From Bacillota bacterium (GTDB lineage Bacteria; Bacillota; Clostridia; Christensenellales; Aristaeellaceae), in contig JASGUQ010000002.1 in NCBI GenBank assembly GCA_030057655.1, positions 1 through 64,000 on the forward strand: a stretch of DNA of 64,000 nucleotides. Reading direction: 5' to 3'. Below, piece after piece: positions 51,045 to 61,787 of this stretch (the stretch's first letter is position 1; every line of letters begins with the position of its first letter). Under the pieces are notes generated by a model. That model was not told the DNA's origin and searched no databases. It was given only the letters and a program-made list of their open reading frames with translations. Both the position numbers and the translations under genes were made by a program.

Positions 51045-53015
51045 ATGGCGCAAAACTACACATCCGAAAATATACAGGTGCTGGAGGAGTTGGACGCGGT
51101 CAGGCTTAGACCCGGTATGTACATCGGATCAACCGGCAGCCGCGGCCTTCATCATCTGCTTTGGGAGATCGTCGATAACGCGATTGACGAGGCATCCAAC
51201 GATTTCGCGACAGAGGTGTCTGTCACCCTGCATCAGGACGGCTCCGCCAGCGTCTGGGACAACGGGCGCGGCGTGCCGGTTGACCCGCATCCGGTGCTGA
51301 AGATTTCCGGCATTGAGGTCATTTATACCAAGCTTCACGCCGGCGGCAAGTTTGACCATAAAAACTACAGTTACTCCGGCGGCCTTCACGGCGTCGGCGC
51401 GTCCGTGGTCAACGCCCTTTCCTCCTGGATGACGGTCGAGTCCTTCCGGGACTGGACCCATTGGCGCATCCGTTTTGAAACAATTGTGGACCCAAAAACC
51501 AAAAAAGTTTTGCCCGGCCAGCCTGTTGCGCCCCTTGAGCGCGTCGGCAACACCAGAAAGCGCGGCACCCTGGTTCGTTTCTTGCCGGACAGCCGTATTT
51601 TTGAGGAAACCGTTTTTAACGGCGAACAGGTGGCCAGAAGGCTGCGCGAATTGGCATATTTAAATAAAGGCCTGCTGATCCACTTTACTGACGAAAGAGC
51701 TGCCGCGCCGCACAATCAGACACGCAGCTACCAGTATGAGGGCGGTATCGCTGATTATGTAAAGTTCCTGAACACTGACAAGACCATTTTAAACGACAGC
51801 ATCATCACGCTGGAAGGCGTCCGTGACAACACGCTGATGCAAGTCGCCATCCAGTTTACCGACTCCTACACGGAATCCCTGTTTTCCTATGTCAACAACA
51901 TCCCCACCGGCGAAGGCGGAACCCATGAGATCGGGTTTAAAACAGCCTTGACCAAGGTGTTTAATGATTATGCCCGCAAGATCGGCGCCCTGAAGGAAAA
52001 GGATAACAACCTGGCCGGGGAAGATTTCCGCGAAGGCATGACCGCCGTTTTGGCCGTCAAGGTATCCAACCCGCAGTTTGAAGGCCAGACCAAAGGCCGG
52101 CTTGGCAACACAGAAACCAAGGCCACGATTGAAGCCATCGTCACTCAAAAGCTGGGCGAATACCTGGAAGACTTGAGGAACGCTGCCGTCGCGCAGAGCA
52201 TCATCGAAAAATCCATCAAATCCGCCAAGGTGCGCGAAGCCGCCCGCAAGGCGCGCGACGTGGCGCGCGCCAGAAATGAGCTGGAGGCGGCCCCGCTGGT
52301 CGGCAAGCTGTCCAGCTGCACCGGGCGCAACGCGAAGGAAAACGAGCTGTTCATCGTTGAAGGCGACAGCGCGGGCGGCAGCGCCAAGCAGGGGCGGGAC
52401 CGCAAATTCCAGGCCATCCTGCCCCTGCGCGGAAAACCGCTGAATGTTGAAAAAAAGCGCATCGATCAGGTGCTGGCCAACGAGGAGTTCCGCTCCATCA
52501 TCACAGCGCTTGGCACCAACATTGACCGCGATTTTAACATCAACGCCCTGAAATACGACAAGGTCATCATTCTTTCAGACGCTGACCAGGACGGCGCCCA
52601 CATCAGGGCCATCCTGCTGACTTTCTTCTTCAGGTACATGCGGGAATTGATCGCCGAAGGCCATGTCTATATCGGGATGCCGCCGCTTTACCTGATCAAG
52701 TATGCCAACAAAGAGGTGTACGCCTACAACGACAAGGAGCTGAACGCCCTGATCCCCAAAGGAAAAGCATATACACTTCAGCGCTACAAGGGACTGGGCG
52801 AAATGAACCCGGAACAGCTCTGGGAGACCACCATGAACCCGGCAACCCGCAAGCTGATCCAGGTCACCATCGAGGACGGCGCAGAGTCTGACCGGCTCAT
52901 CACCATTTTGATGGGAGACAAGGTGGAACCGCGCCGCGAGTACATCAGCGAAAACGCCAATTTCAACAAGCCGGACCTGTTCCTTGAGCAGCACGTTAAG
53001 GAGAACCATGGCTAA
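51045..53015 (+). CDS. parE: type IIA topoisomerase subunit B (ParE-like)
   Basis: A 656-residue GHKL ATPase/TOPRIM subunit: [32 protein letters not shown], the ATP-binding [25 protein letters not shown], and the TOPRIM motifs [29 protein letters not shown] and [12 protein letters not shown]. With the adjacent A subunit it forms topoisomerase IV or gyrase. I favour ParE because of the partner's degenerate GyrA box, but this is not certain. ATG 51045 is six bases after AAGGAG; ATG 51042 is the alternative. Confidence 0.88.
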   Translation: MAQNYTSENIQVLEELDAVRLRPGMYIGSTGSRGLHHLLWEIVDNAIDEASNDFATEVSVTLHQDGSASVWDNGRGVPVDPHPVLKISGIEVIYTKLHAGGKFDHKNYSYSGGLHGVGASVVNALSSWMTVESFRDWTHWRIRFETIVDPKTKKVLPGQPVAPLERVGNTRKRGTLVRFLPDSRIFEETVFNGEQVARRLRELAYLNKGLLIHFTDERAAAPHNQTRSYQYEGGIADYVKFLNTDKTILNDSIITLEGVRDNTLMQVAIQFTDSYTESLFSYVNNIPTGEGGTHEIGFKTALTKVFNDYARKIGALKEKDNNLAGEDFREGMTAVLAVKVSNPQFEGQTKGRLGNTETKATIEAIVTQKLGEYLEDLRNAAVAQSIIEKSIKSAKVREAARKARDVARARNELEAAPLVGKLSSCTGRNAKENELFIVEGDSAGGSAKQGRDRKFQAILPLRGKPLNVEKKRIDQVLANEEFRSIITALGTNIDRDFNINALKYDKVIILSDADQDGAHIRAILLTFFFRYMRELIAEGHVYIGMPPLYLIKYANKEVYAYNDKELNALIPKGKAYTLQRYKGLGEMNPEQLWETTMNPATRKLIQVTIEDGAESDRLITILMGDKVEPRREYISENANFNKPDLFLEQHVKENHG

Positions 53016-55452
53016 AAATAAGAAACCTTTTGAAGAACGCTTAAACGAAATTATTCAGTCCCCGCTTGAGGAAGTGCTGTCCAATTCCATGATGCCCTAT
53101 GCGGAGCATGTGATTTTGGAGCGCGCGCTGCCCAGGGTGGAGGACGGTTTGAAGCCTGTTCAGCGCCGGATCCTGTACACGATGCAGGAGCTGGGGCTGT
53201 CCCCTGATAAGCCGCACCGCAAGTGCGCACGCATTGTCGGAGACTGTCTGGGTAAATACCACCCCCACGGAGAATCCTCCGTGTATGACGCCCTGGTTCG
53301 CATGGCCCAGCCTTTTTCCATGCGCGGGATGCTGGTGGACGGCCATGGCAACTTTGGCTCCATGGACGGGGACACGGCCGCGGCCATGCGCTATACCGAA
53401 GCGCGCATGTCCCCTTTGGCGATGGAAATGCTGCGCGACCTTCAAAAGGACACGGTGCCTTACCGCCTCAATTTTGACGATACCTTGAAGGAGCCGGACC
53501 TGCTCCCCGCCCGCTACCCCAACATGCTGGTCAACGGCGCGTCCGGCATCGCGGTGGGCGTTGCCACCAACATTCCCCCGCACAACCTGGTAGAAACCAT
53601 TAAGGCGACCATCCTCCTGATGGAAAACCCGGAGGCGACCCTGGACGAGGTGATGGCAGTCCTGCCCGCTCCTGACTTTCCAACGGGCGGCATCCTGCTT
53701 GACACGGATGAAATCCGAAATGCTTTTGAAACCGGGCGCGGCAAACTCACCCTCAGGGCCAAGGTGGACATTGAGGAGGGCAAGTCCGGACGGCACCTTT
53801 TGGCCATTACCGAAATACCCTATCAGGTCAACAAGGCGCAGATGCTTGAAAAGATCCTGCGCCTCTCTGAAGATAAAAAGGCCGCGCTGGGCAGCATTTA
53901 TGACATCAGGGATGAATCTGACCGCAGCGGCCTCCGGGCTGTGATCGAACTGAAAAAGGAAGCGGATCCCAAGGCTGTCCTGGCCTTCCTTTACAAGTAT
54001 TCCGACATGCAGGTCACCTTCGGCTTCAACATGGTGGCCATCGCGGACGGAAAGCCCGTGCAGATGGGGCTGATTGAAGCCATCAAGCGCTACATCGCCC
54101 ACCAGAAGGATGTTGTCACCAAGCGCACCAAATATGACCTTGATCACGCAAAACAGCGGCTGCACATTTTAGAAGGCCTGATTACGGCGGTTGACAACCT
54201 GGACGAGGTCATCGCGCTGATCCGGGCTTCCAAAAGCGGCAAGGAAGCCAAGGAACGGCTGATGGCGCGCTTCGCTTTCACCGACGCTCAGGCCCAGGCC
54301 ATTCTGGACCTGCGCCTGCAGCGGCTGACCGGCCTTGAAATCCTGACCTTAAGGGAAGAACACGCGGCGACTGTTAAGCTGATCGCCAAATTGGAAGGTA
54401 TCTTAAAGCATGAGCACCGCCTGATCGCCACCATCAGGGAAGAACTGCAGGAGATCTCCGACAAATACGGTGATGAGCGCCGCACACGGATCGAAAAGCA
54501 GAGCGATGAAGAGCAGGAAAAGCTGATCTTAAGCGAAGTGCCAGTGCCTGAAGAGACCGTGGTTGTCATCACCAGGGGCGGACAACTGCGCAGGATGCAT
54601 CAAAGGGTGTACGAGAAAACCGATTTGCCAAGCAATGTGAGCGAAATGCCCTTGTATGTCTTCCAAGCGATGACCGACCAAACCCTGCTTTTCTTTACCC
54701 AGATCGGTAACTGCTATCAGGTTCCCGTGATCCAGCTGGAGGAATCCTTCCGTCCCAAGGACAGGGGCACTGTGCTGGCAGGCGTACTAAACGGCCTTGA
54801 AAACGGCGAGGACTGCGTGAGCGTGCTGATGCTCCCGGGCAATGAAGAGCAAATCCAGGATGATCTGTTCTTCTTTACCAAAAATGGAATGGTCAAACGC
54901 ACGTCGTTAAAGGAGTATGTCACAAGGCGCAGCAAGATCGCGGCCATCGGGCTGGACAAGGATGACCAGGTCGTTTCGGTCAGTTTGTTAAGACCGAGCG
55001 ACGACATTTACTGCCTGTCCAAAACCGGCATGCTGATCCGTTTCAGCGCTGAGGAAGTCTCCTCCACCGGGCGGGTCACCAAGGGCGTCAAAGGCATCCG
55101 CCTTGGCGCAAAGGACAGCCTGCTGGCAGCCGGCGGCATTCAGGACGGGGACGCGCTAATGCTGGTATCGGAGCGCGGCTACATGAAGCGCGTCTCGGGC
55201 AGCATGATCGACAGCCAAAAACGCGCGGGGAAAGGCGTCCACTCCTTCTACTTTAACAAAAACGGCAGCAACGGCACCTATATTGCAGCGTCCTTTGTCA
55301 CGGACCTGCCCCGCGAATTTACAGTCAGAACCGCCCTGGGCCAGGAGGTTCCCTTCAACACCGAGGACATCGCCCAGCAGAAATTAACAGAACGCGGCAA
55401 GCCGTATGTCATGGCGGTTATGGATGATATTGTCAGCGAGATCATTCTTTGA
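53008..55452 (+). CDS. parC: type IIA topoisomerase subunit A (ParC-like)
   Basis: An 814-residue breakage-reunion subunit. [14 protein letters not shown], the quinolone region [23 protein letters not shown] with Ser and Asp in the drug-sensitive state, and catalytic Tyr in [10 protein letters not shown]. The C-terminal beta-pinwheel contains QKRAGKG, a variant of the GyrA box (QRRGGKG), which points to a ParC or a weakly wrapping enzyme. ATG 53008 follows AAGGAG and overlaps parE by eight bases. Confidence 0.88.
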   Translation: MAKNKKPFEERLNEIIQSPLEEVLSNSMMPYAEHVILERALPRVEDGLKPVQRRILYTMQELGLSPDKPHRKCARIVGDCLGKYHPHGESSVYDALVRMAQPFSMRGMLVDGHGNFGSMDGDTAAAMRYTEARMSPLAMEMLRDLQKDTVPYRLNFDDTLKEPDLLPARYPNMLVNGASGIAVGVATNIPPHNLVETIKATILLMENPEATLDEVMAVLPAPDFPTGGILLDTDEIRNAFETGRGKLTLRAKVDIEEGKSGRHLLAITEIPYQVNKAQMLEKILRLSEDKKAALGSIYDIRDESDRSGLRAVIELKKEADPKAVLAFLYKYSDMQVTFGFNMVAIADGKPVQMGLIEAIKRYIAHQKDVVTKRTKYDLDHAKQRLHILEGLITAVDNLDEVIALIRASKSGKEAKERLMARFAFTDAQAQAILDLRLQRLTGLEILTLREEHAATVKLIAKLEGILKHEHRLIATIREELQEISDKYGDERRTRIEKQSDEEQEKLILSEVPVPEETVVVITRGGQLRRMHQRVYEKTDLPSNVSEMPLYVFQAMTDQTLLFFTQIGNCYQVPVIQLEESFRPKDRGTVLAGVLNGLENGEDCVSVLMLPGNEEQIQDDLFFFTKNGMVKRTSLKEYVTRRSKIAAIGLDKDDQVVSVSLLRPSDDIYCLSKTGMLIRFSAEEVSSTGRVTKGVKGIRLGAKDSLLAAGGIQDGDALMLVSERGYMKRVSGSMIDSQKRAGKGVHSFYFNKNGSNGTYIAASFVTDLPREFTVRTALGQEVPFNTEDIAQQKLTERGKPYVMAVMDDIVSEIIL

Positions 55453-55467
55453 GGGTGTTCGTTTCAA

Positions 55468-55496
55468 TTGACAGCGCCTTAGCCTGCCAGTAGAAT
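55468..55496 (+). promoter_or_regulatory. promoter for the YybS-like-rplI-dnaB unit
   Basis: TTGACA (55468-55473), exactly 17 bases, TAGAAT (55491-55496), about 50 bases before the YybS-like gene. Confidence 0.78.
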
Positions 55497-55545
55497 TATA
55501 AAAAAAAACGGATGCTGGAAATCCGGAAAGGAGAAAGCGAATAAG

Positions 55546-56616
55546 ATGCGCCTTTATACCGCTCATAGGCACGCCATCATCTGGCTGTTGATTACAGGGG
55601 CTTTGGTCGCGTTTCTGACCGCTTCTCCCCTGCCAAGCGTCAGTTACCTGGGCATCGCGCCGGTCATGTTCCCGATCCTGCTCATCTTTTCATCCAGCCT
55701 GGCAGGCATCCTGCCTGCTGCCGCGAACCTGATTCTGATGCTTTGGGGAGCCTACTCGGTTTTTGGCGTCAGCGGGCTCTGGTTCGCCCTTTATCTTTTG
55801 CCCATGGCCATCGTTTTTCTGGTCTGCCTTGAAAAGAAGCTGCCATTTTTTAAAACAGGAGCCATGGTGTTTGCATCCATGGCATTCTCAATGACCCTTC
55901 TTTTTGTCCTGCTGCAGAGAATGGCGGGAGGCGCCCTGTACAGCGAAGTGGCCAAAGCGGCCATTAAAGGGCTTAACAGCCTGACCTGGCGCGATGAGTT
56001 TTTGTACATGCTTTTAAAAACCGGCTTTATCTCGCATGGCCTTCCCTCAGATTCCCAGGCGATGGTTCAAAGCCTGTTTGGCGGGTGGACCTTTCGCCCT
56101 GAAGTCCTGTCTGAGTTTTACAAGCAGATCAACAGCCGCATCACTGCGCTCTTATCCGTTTATTTTCCAAGCCTGCTGACAGGTTTTTCACTGATGCTGT
56201 CTTTCCCTGTAACCGGCCTTGCGGTCAAACTCGGCCATCGTTACGGCGCTTCACCGTCCCTTGAGATGCCACCCTTCTCAGAGTGGCATCTGCCAAAGGC
56301 CGCCAATCCGGCCCTGCTCATTCTGGCAGCCGGCTATCTCCTTGCTTCTTTTTCCAATCAGGTTATACTGGGAACAGCCGGACAGCTGATGTTTAATGTG
56401 TTTTCAACGGTTTCCATGATTCAGGGCCTGGCTTTGCTGAATTTCTTTTTAAAGCGCCGCGGTTTGAGCCCTCTGGTCAGGTTCCTGGCCTTGATGCTGC
56501 TGCTCGTTGTTTTCCAGATAGCCGCTCTGTTTTTGGGCATCTTTGATCAGCTGGCAGATCCAAGAAAACTTCGCGCGTCACAATCCCTTGATCAGTTTAA
56601 CGACAAAAGAATGTAG
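55546..56616 (+). CDS. YybS-like DUF2232 membrane protein
   Basis: A 356-residue polytopic protein with about eight helices. PLPSVSYLGIAPVMFPILLI near the N-terminus and the C-terminal FNVFSTVSMIQGLALLNFFLKRRGLSPLVRFL segment fit the DUF2232/YybS family, whose genes commonly precede rplI in Firmicutes, as here. Function unknown, possibly an S-component-like transporter. GGAAAGGAG lies upstream of the start. Confidence 0.78.
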   Translation: MRLYTAHRHAIIWLLITGALVAFLTASPLPSVSYLGIAPVMFPILLIFSSSLAGILPAAANLILMLWGAYSVFGVSGLWFALYLLPMAIVFLVCLEKKLPFFKTGAMVFASMAFSMTLLFVLLQRMAGGALYSEVAKAAIKGLNSLTWRDEFLYMLLKTGFISHGLPSDSQAMVQSLFGGWTFRPEVLSEFYKQINSRITALLSVYFPSLLTGFSLMLSFPVTGLAVKLGHRYGASPSLEMPPFSEWHLPKAANPALLILAAGYLLASFSNQVILGTAGQLMFNVFSTVSMIQGLALLNFFLKRRGLSPLVRFLALMLLLVVFQIAALFLGIFDQLADPRKLRASQSLDQFNDKRM

Positions 56617-56625
56617 GAGGTTAAC

Positions 56626-57075
56626 ATGAAAGTCATATTGTTGCAGGACATCCCGGGAAGCGGAAAAAAAGGACAGATCCTGAACGTGTCTGACGGCTAT
56701 GCCAGGAATTTCCTTTTTCCAAGAAAATTGGCCATGGAAGCGACCCCCCGGGCGATCGCTGACATTGAGCGCCGCAACGAGATTGAGCGGGCGAAAGAAA
56801 TGGCGCGCCGTCAGGAAGCGGAAGACCTGGCCCGTCAGTTGAAGGACAAGGTCATCAAAGTCAATGCCAAGGGCGGAGAAAAAGGCAAGCTTTACGGCAG
56901 CGTTACGAACCAGGAAATCGCGGATGCCCTGGCTGAACAGCATCAGATCCAATTGGATAAGCGCAAGATCGAACTGGCGGAGCCGATCCGCAACGCCGGA
57001 GACACCCAGGTCACAGTCAGCCTTTATGCCGGCGTCAAAGTGCAGATGACTGTCCATGTGACAGCGATTCATTAA
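56626..57075 (+). CDS. rplI: 50S ribosomal protein L9
   Basis: A 149-residue protein of standard length. [36 protein letters not shown] is the rRNA-binding N-domain, joined by a long helix to the C-domain ([15 protein letters not shown]). Usual partner of dnaB in this gene order. It starts ten bases after the YybS-like gene with GGAGG upstream. Confidence 0.97.
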   Translation: MKVILLQDIPGSGKKGQILNVSDGYARNFLFPRKLAMEATPRAIADIERRNEIERAKEMARRQEAEDLARQLKDKVIKVNAKGGEKGKLYGSVTNQEIADALAEQHQIQLDKRKIELAEPIRNAGDTQVTVSLYAGVKVQMTVHVTAIH

Positions 57076-57089
57076 AACCGGAGGGCAGT

Positions 57090-58457
57090 TTGAGCACCTT
57101 TACACCCGGCGATCTGATTCGGGTTCTTCCCCAAAGCCTGGAAGCGGAACGGGCTGTATTAGGGTCTGCCATGCAAAACCCCGCTTCCCTGCTTTTGGTC
57201 ATGGAAAACCTGGCAGCGGATGATTTTTATCAGCCTCAGCACCGTGTTTTATTTGAAGCCATGGCGCACCTGTTCACCCAGGGACGCAATATTGACCTGA
57301 TCACCATGGACGCGGAGCTGCAGCGCGCCGGTTCGCTTGACGGCGTTGGCGGGACGGAGTATTTGATCGGCCTGATTCAGTCCGTTCCAACCTCCGCCTT
57401 TGTTCAGCATTATGTGGAAATTGTGCTGGAGAAATCAACGCTCAGAAAGCTGATTTCGGCTTGCAGCGATATCAGCCAGGTTTGTTATGAGCAGAAGATG
57501 GATCTGCCGGACACGCTTGCCTTCGCTGAAAAATCCATTTTTGATATTGTCATGAAGCGGACCGGCAGCGAGCAGTTGACGCCCATCCGCGAGGTCTTGA
57601 AGAAAACGCTGGCGGTGATTGAGGACCTTGTCAAAAACAAGGGAAAGATTGCTGGGGTCCCGACAGGTTTTATCCTGCTTGATAAATTGCTGACCGGCCT
57701 TCACGGGGGCGAATTGCTGATCCTGGGCGCAAGGCCCAGCATGGGCAAGACCAGCTTTGCCATGAACATCGCGTCCTACGCCGCGCGCTTTGGCAAGTCC
57801 GTGGCTGTGTTCAGCCTTGAAATGCCAAAAGAACACCTCGCGATGAGGATGCTTTGCGGGGATGCCAGGGTCAACATGCAGAGGGTCCGAAGCGGAACCC
57901 TTTCAAACGAGGACTGGCGTCGGCTGTCCGAAGCTTTGGGGCCGCTGTCTGAAACCAAGATGTACCTGGACGACAGCGCTTCCCTCACCCCGGCGCAATT
58001 AAGAAGCCGCTGCCGCAGGCTGATGACAGAAAAAGGCCTGGATCTGATCGTAATCGACTACCTGCAGCTGATGACAGCGGATGGACGGAGTGAAAACAGG
58101 CAGCTTGAAGTCAGCGAGATCTCGCGAAAACTAAAGGGCATCGCGCTGGAATTGAAGGTGCCGGTTTTAGCCTGCGCCCAGTTATCCCGTGCCAACGTCA
58201 AACGAACAGGAAGCGTCAGGCCGGTTCTGTCCGACCTGCGTGATTCCGGATCCATTGAGCAGGACGCCGATGTGGTCATGTTCCTTCACAGGCAGCATTA
58301 CTATAACAAAGAAGAAACTGATCCCAGCGAGGCGGAGGTCATCGTGGCCAAGCAAAGAAACGGCCCGCTTGAAACCATTCTGCTAACCTGGAACGAGGAC
58401 TTCACCCTGTTTGAAAATCGCTATGTGCAGTCAGGAAACCGAAATGAATCAGATTAA
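57090..58457 (+). CDS. dnaB: replicative DNA helicase
   Basis: A 455-residue hexameric helicase. The N-terminal domain reads LPQSLEAERAVLGSAM; the RecA-like motor has Walker A LGARPSMGKTSFAMNIA, Walker B DLIVIDYLQLM, and the arginine-finger segment VLSDLRDSGSIEQDADVVMFLHR. It unwinds DNA at the fork. TTG 57090 follows GGAGG by five bases. No intein. Confidence 0.97.
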   Translation: MSTFTPGDLIRVLPQSLEAERAVLGSAMQNPASLLLVMENLAADDFYQPQHRVLFEAMAHLFTQGRNIDLITMDAELQRAGSLDGVGGTEYLIGLIQSVPTSAFVQHYVEIVLEKSTLRKLISACSDISQVCYEQKMDLPDTLAFAEKSIFDIVMKRTGSEQLTPIREVLKKTLAVIEDLVKNKGKIAGVPTGFILLDKLLTGLHGGELLILGARPSMGKTSFAMNIASYAARFGKSVAVFSLEMPKEHLAMRMLCGDARVNMQRVRSGTLSNEDWRRLSEALGPLSETKMYLDDSASLTPAQLRSRCRRLMTEKGLDLIVIDYLQLMTADGRSENRQLEVSEISRKLKGIALELKVPVLACAQLSRANVKRTGSVRPVLSDLRDSGSIEQDADVVMFLHRQHYYNKEETDPSEAEVIVAKQRNGPLETILLTWNEDFTLFENRYVQSGNRNESD

Positions 58458-59520
58458 GTTGAACCAGGCAGTCAAGGATCAGACCTTTGAAGGTTTTCTG
58501 ATCGTCAAATCCTCCAGCAAACGCACCAACAAAAACGGCGATCCGTATTTGGACATCAACCTGGCGGACAATTCCCAGGAAATGAACGCGAAGGTTTGGA
58601 ACACCAATGAAGCTGCGCCTGAAGCAGGCACGGTTTTAAAGGTGCGCGCGCTTGTAACCGAGTACAATGGCAGGCTGCAGTTAAGAATTGAGCGGATGCG
58701 CGCAAGCGTACCAAACGACATGGTGGATTTATCCCAGCTTGTCAAAGCTGCGCCAAGGCCTGCGGACGAAATGTTTTCTGAGATCATGGATGTTGTGAAC
58801 GGGATGGAAAACCCGGTTTTAAAAGCCCTGACCGCCGAGCTTTTAAACCGCGCGGCCGAGAAGATCCAGTATTATCCCGCCGCGCAAAGCATGCACCACG
58901 CGGAGCGGAGCGGGCTTTTGCACCACCTGACCGATATGCTTCAGGCCGCAAAAGCCATTTGCGCCTGCTATCCTTATCTGGACACCGATCTGGTGATGGC
59001 GGGCGTGATCGTGCATGACCTTGGCAAGCTGACTGAAATGGACGCCAACAAATTAGGCGCTGTCAATGAATACACCAAGGAAGGCCTGCTTTTGGGGCAT
59101 ATCGTAACAGGCGTATCAGACCTGCGTGATGCCGCCAAGGCCCTCAATATGAACCCGGACGATGAATACCCCCTTCTGCTCTCCCACATGATCTTAAGCC
59201 ATCATGGCATCCCCGAGTACGGCAGCCCCAGAATGCCGATGTTTCCGGAAGCAGAGGTGTTGAACTGGCTTGATGTTCTGGATTCCCGTCTGTATGAGAT
59301 GCGGGAAGCGCAGCTTCGCACCCGGCAAGGTGGCTTTTCAGACAAGGTGTTCGCGCTGGACAGGCGCGTCTATCATCCTGTTTATTTCAACGAAGCGCCT
59401 TTTGAGGAGGATTACAACCAGAACGCCCTTGAGGATGAGGAGATCGAAAAGATTGAAGAAAAGGATTATCGCAGCTTAAAGCGGCAAAGGGATGAACAAG
59501 AATACAATCGTTTCTTATAA
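58444..59520 (+). CDS. YhaM-like 3'-5' exoribonuclease (OB plus HD domain)
   Basis: A 358-residue protein. Residues 1-100 are an OB-fold nucleic-acid binding domain (FEGFLIVKSSSKRTNKNGDPYLDINLAD). The HD phosphohydrolase domain has HHAERSGLLHHLTDML, VIVHDLGKL and SHMILSHHG as metal ligands. It trims single-stranded RNA or DNA from the 3' end. ATG 58444, with AGGAA upstream, overlaps dnaB by 14 bases; the longer frame was rejected. The C-terminus is acidic and charged. Confidence 0.88.
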   Translation: MNQIKLNQAVKDQTFEGFLIVKSSSKRTNKNGDPYLDINLADNSQEMNAKVWNTNEAAPEAGTVLKVRALVTEYNGRLQLRIERMRASVPNDMVDLSQLVKAAPRPADEMFSEIMDVVNGMENPVLKALTAELLNRAAEKIQYYPAAQSMHHAERSGLLHHLTDMLQAAKAICACYPYLDTDLVMAGVIVHDLGKLTEMDANKLGAVNEYTKEGLLLGHIVTGVSDLRDAAKALNMNPDDEYPLLLSHMILSHHGIPEYGSPRMPMFPEAEVLNWLDVLDSRLYEMREAQLRTRQGGFSDKVFALDRRVYHPVYFNEAPFEEDYNQNALEDEEIEKIEEKDYRSLKRQRDEQEYNRFL

Positions 59521-59536
59521 AAACTGATAAATATGC

Positions 59537-59565
59537 TTGACGCTTTTGTAATAAATTGTTACAAT
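59537..59565 (+). promoter_or_regulatory. promoter for the lipoprotein gene
   Basis: TTGACG (59537-59542), 17 bases, TACAAT (59560-59565), about 44 bases before the start codon. Confidence 0.7.
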
Positions 59566-59608
59566 ATTTTTACAAACCATGAAGTGCAATCCGAATTCGG
59601 AGGTTTTT

Positions 59609-60400
59609 ATGAAAAAAGTTCTTTTAATCGCGGTTTTGGTTCTGACCGTGCTGTTTGTTTCGGGTTGCGGGCAGAAAGAAAATGCCGCCCCTGAAGAGCA
59701 GCCTCAAACCGCCCAGCTTCAGGAATCGCCCCTCAGCCTCCCCACAGAGGCCCCTGTGATTGAGGGGTTGCCTGAAGGATATGATCCCTCCAGCGAAGAA
59801 GATGCCTTTGTGCCGATCACTGATATGATTGCCAGTGAGGACGGCACAGCGCTGCACGCCGGTTCAACACCCATTCCATTGGATCCGGTCGACATGCCTC
59901 CGCCAACGAAACGCCCGGACTTGACCTTTACCTTTTCCACTTACACCGCGACAAACCTTGGCATCACCTTTGAGTCGGTCGCCGGCTATCTTGTGGATGA
60001 CAGCAAGCCGGAGGTTTATATCCTGACTGAGCCGCCGGAGCTGAAGAAGGATAATTATTCAGTCGTCTTTACCTTCACCAAAAGCGCGGTTACCAACAAC
60101 TACAACATGAACAACCTGAAGACCGACATCCGCAACTTCGCGGCTGATTTGGGGAAGATCAACTATCAGGAATGGCGTGTCTCCGATGTTGCCGAACGCA
60201 CCCTGCTTGGCAAGCCTGGTTACTACATCACCTATCGCGGCGTGCTTTTTGACGGAACCATCGTCCGCGGCCGCGTCCACATGGCGCTGCTTGACAACAA
60301 CCGCGTGCTGTCCATCCATTACACCGGCCCGGGCGAGTACAACACCGACTACTCCAACAACGTCTTTACCCGCATCAGGAGCACCCTAAAAGCGCTGTAA
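59609..60400 (+). CDS. lipoprotein of unknown function
   Basis: A 263-residue protein with a lipoprotein signal KKVLLIAVLVLTVLFVSGC; the lipobox Cys is about residue 20. Residues 21-110 are a low-complexity Glu/Pro/Ser/Thr linker, followed by a globular domain of about 150 residues (TFESVAGYLVDDSKPEVYILTEPP onward) that I do not recognise. GGAGG precedes ATG 59609; the in-frame upstream ATG 59579 lies before the ribosome site and was rejected. It has its own promoter and terminator, so it is monocistronic. Confidence 0.78.
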   Translation: MKKVLLIAVLVLTVLFVSGCGQKENAAPEEQPQTAQLQESPLSLPTEAPVIEGLPEGYDPSSEEDAFVPITDMIASEDGTALHAGSTPIPLDPVDMPPPTKRPDLTFTFSTYTATNLGITFESVAGYLVDDSKPEVYILTEPPELKKDNYSVVFTFTKSAVTNNYNMNNLKTDIRNFAADLGKINYQEWRVSDVAERTLLGKPGYYITYRGVLFDGTIVRGRVHMALLDNNRVLSIHYTGPGEYNTDYSNNVFTRIRSTLKAL

Positions 60401-60418
60401 GATCATCCAAAAAGCAAG

Positions 60419-60445
60419 AGCCGCCCAAATCCGGACGGCTTTTTT
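60419..60445 (+). terminator. intrinsic terminator of the lipoprotein gene
   Basis: AGCCG-C-CC stem paired with GG-A-CGGCT (one internal mismatch), followed by TTTTTT. It lies 18 bases after the stop. On the opposite strand the hairpin is followed by CTTGCTTTTT and could also slow transcripts leaving scpB. Confidence 0.8.
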
Positions 60446-60475
60446 ATGTTTTATATTGAATGATTGGATTCAGTA

Positions 60476-61048
60476 TTAACCGTCTGTCTTTTCCGGAAGC
60501 TCCATTTTTATCTGCACATGTTTTTCATCCGGACGCAGGCTGCCCGGCAGATCAGGCAAATCATCCAAACTTGTCAAGCCAAAGTGAGATAAAAAAAGGT
60601 CGGTGGTCGCGTACAGAATCGGCCTGCCCAGGGTTTCCTTCCGCCCGGCGTCCATGATCAGTCCTTTCTGCATAAGTGACTGCAGGGAATAATCGCACTT
60701 GACACCGCGCACAGCCTCCACCTCCTGCCTGGTGACAGGCTGCCTGTAAGCGACAATTACCAGGGTTTCAAGCGCTGCCTGGGACAGGGACTGGCGCTGG
60801 ACAGGCTGCAGGACCCGTTCCACATAGGTGGCGTATTCGGCCTTGCTGACCAGCTGCACCTGATTTGAAAAACGCTTTAACTGAAGGCCGCGGCCTGATG
60901 CCTGATAGCTCGCCTCCAGGTCAGACAGCGCCTCCATGATTGTGCTGGTTTCATGCCCCAGGGCGTCTGCCAGCTTTTCTGCCTCAATCGCCTCGCCGCA
61001 GACAAAGAGGATGGATTCGATGATGCCGCACAGGCGCTCATTCTTCAT
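60476..61048 (-). CDS. scpB: segregation and condensation protein B
   Basis: A 190-residue protein with two winged-helix domains. LCGIIESILFVCGEAIEAEKLAD, QAALETLVIVAYRQPVTRQEVEAVRGVKCDYSLQSLMQKGLI and GRPILYATTDLFLSHFGL are canonical. It joins ScpA and SMC in the condensin that compacts the chromosome. The start overlaps scpA by 11 bases. Confidence 0.95.
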   Translation of the reverse strand: MKNERLCGIIESILFVCGEAIEAEKLADALGHETSTIMEALSDLEASYQASGRGLQLKRFSNQVQLVSKAEYATYVERVLQPVQRQSLSQAALETLVIVAYRQPVTRQEVEAVRGVKCDYSLQSLMQKGLIMDAGRKETLGRPILYATTDLFLSHFGLTSLDDLPDLPGSLRPDEKHVQIKMELPEKTDG

Positions 61049-61787
61049 GGATCGTTTCTTCCTTTCCGCGTCGAGTGATCATGATCTCATCTTCCAGTGT
61101 TTCCTGAACGGCAGTGATCCTTCCCTGCTTGAGCAATTCCAGCAAGGCCAGAAACAGCGTCACAACTTCATTGCGCGTAGGATGCTTGCTGAACAAGTTT
61201 GAAAAGCCGACCTGCCCCTTGCTGGTCTGGCGCAGGATGCTTTTCATGCACTCCCCCACCGTGTGCCTGTCCATTTGGATAATCTGCGCAGGGATCTCCC
61301 CCGCATTCTCATCTTTATCTTTCAGGCGCTCGCTGATGCGGACAAAGGCGGCGATCAAGCCTTCAAGGGTCAGCCCCTCCAACTCATACACCGGCGGCGG
61401 CAAAGGAAATTCATCCGGCAGCTTGGAAAACAGCCTGGCCGCAGCCTGCTCAAAGTCCTGCATCTGTGCAGCCAGCTGCTGGAACTTCGCGTATTCCTCC
61501 AGCTGGCGGATGAGGACTTTCTCAGGGTTTTCTTCCTCTTCACCTGTTTCATCAACTGTCGGCGGCAAAATCGACCGGCTTTTGATCAAGAGCAGGGTGG
61601 CCGCCATCTGGATGAACTCGCTGGCTTCATCCATGTCCAGTTGAGGTGATTCCTGAACGATCTGAATGTATTGATCCGTCACCTGGGACACAAAGATGTC
61701 CTTGATGTCGATCTTTGCGTCACCGATCAGGTGCAGCAGCAGATCCAGGGGGCCGTTAAAATCCTTCAGTTCAAGTACCAGCGCCAT
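61038..61787 (-). CDS. scpA: segregation and condensation protein A (kleisin)
   Basis: A 249-residue kleisin. The N-terminus LKDFNGPLDLLLHLIGDAKIDIKDIFVSQVTDQYI binds the SMC neck and FIQMAATLLLIKSRSILP is the following helix; the C-terminal winged helix ends VTLFLALLELLKQGRITAVQ. An acidic EEEENPEK segment lies in the linker. Start overlaps the site-2 protease stop (TAATG). Confidence 0.95.
   Translation of the reverse strand: MALVLELKDFNGPLDLLLHLIGDAKIDIKDIFVSQVTDQYIQIVQESPQLDMDEASEFIQMAATLLLIKSRSILPPTVDETGEEEENPEKVLIRQLEEYAKFQQLAAQMQDFEQAAARLFSKLPDEFPLPPPVYELEGLTLEGLIAAFVRISERLKDKDENAGEIPAQIIQMDRHTVGECMKSILRQTSKGQVGFSNLFSKHPTRNEVVTLFLALLELLKQGRITAVQETLEDEIMITRRGKEETIHEE

Noticed and set aside
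53041..54165. 374-residue minus-strand open frame
   Set aside because: Antisense shadow of parC caused by GC-rich third positions.
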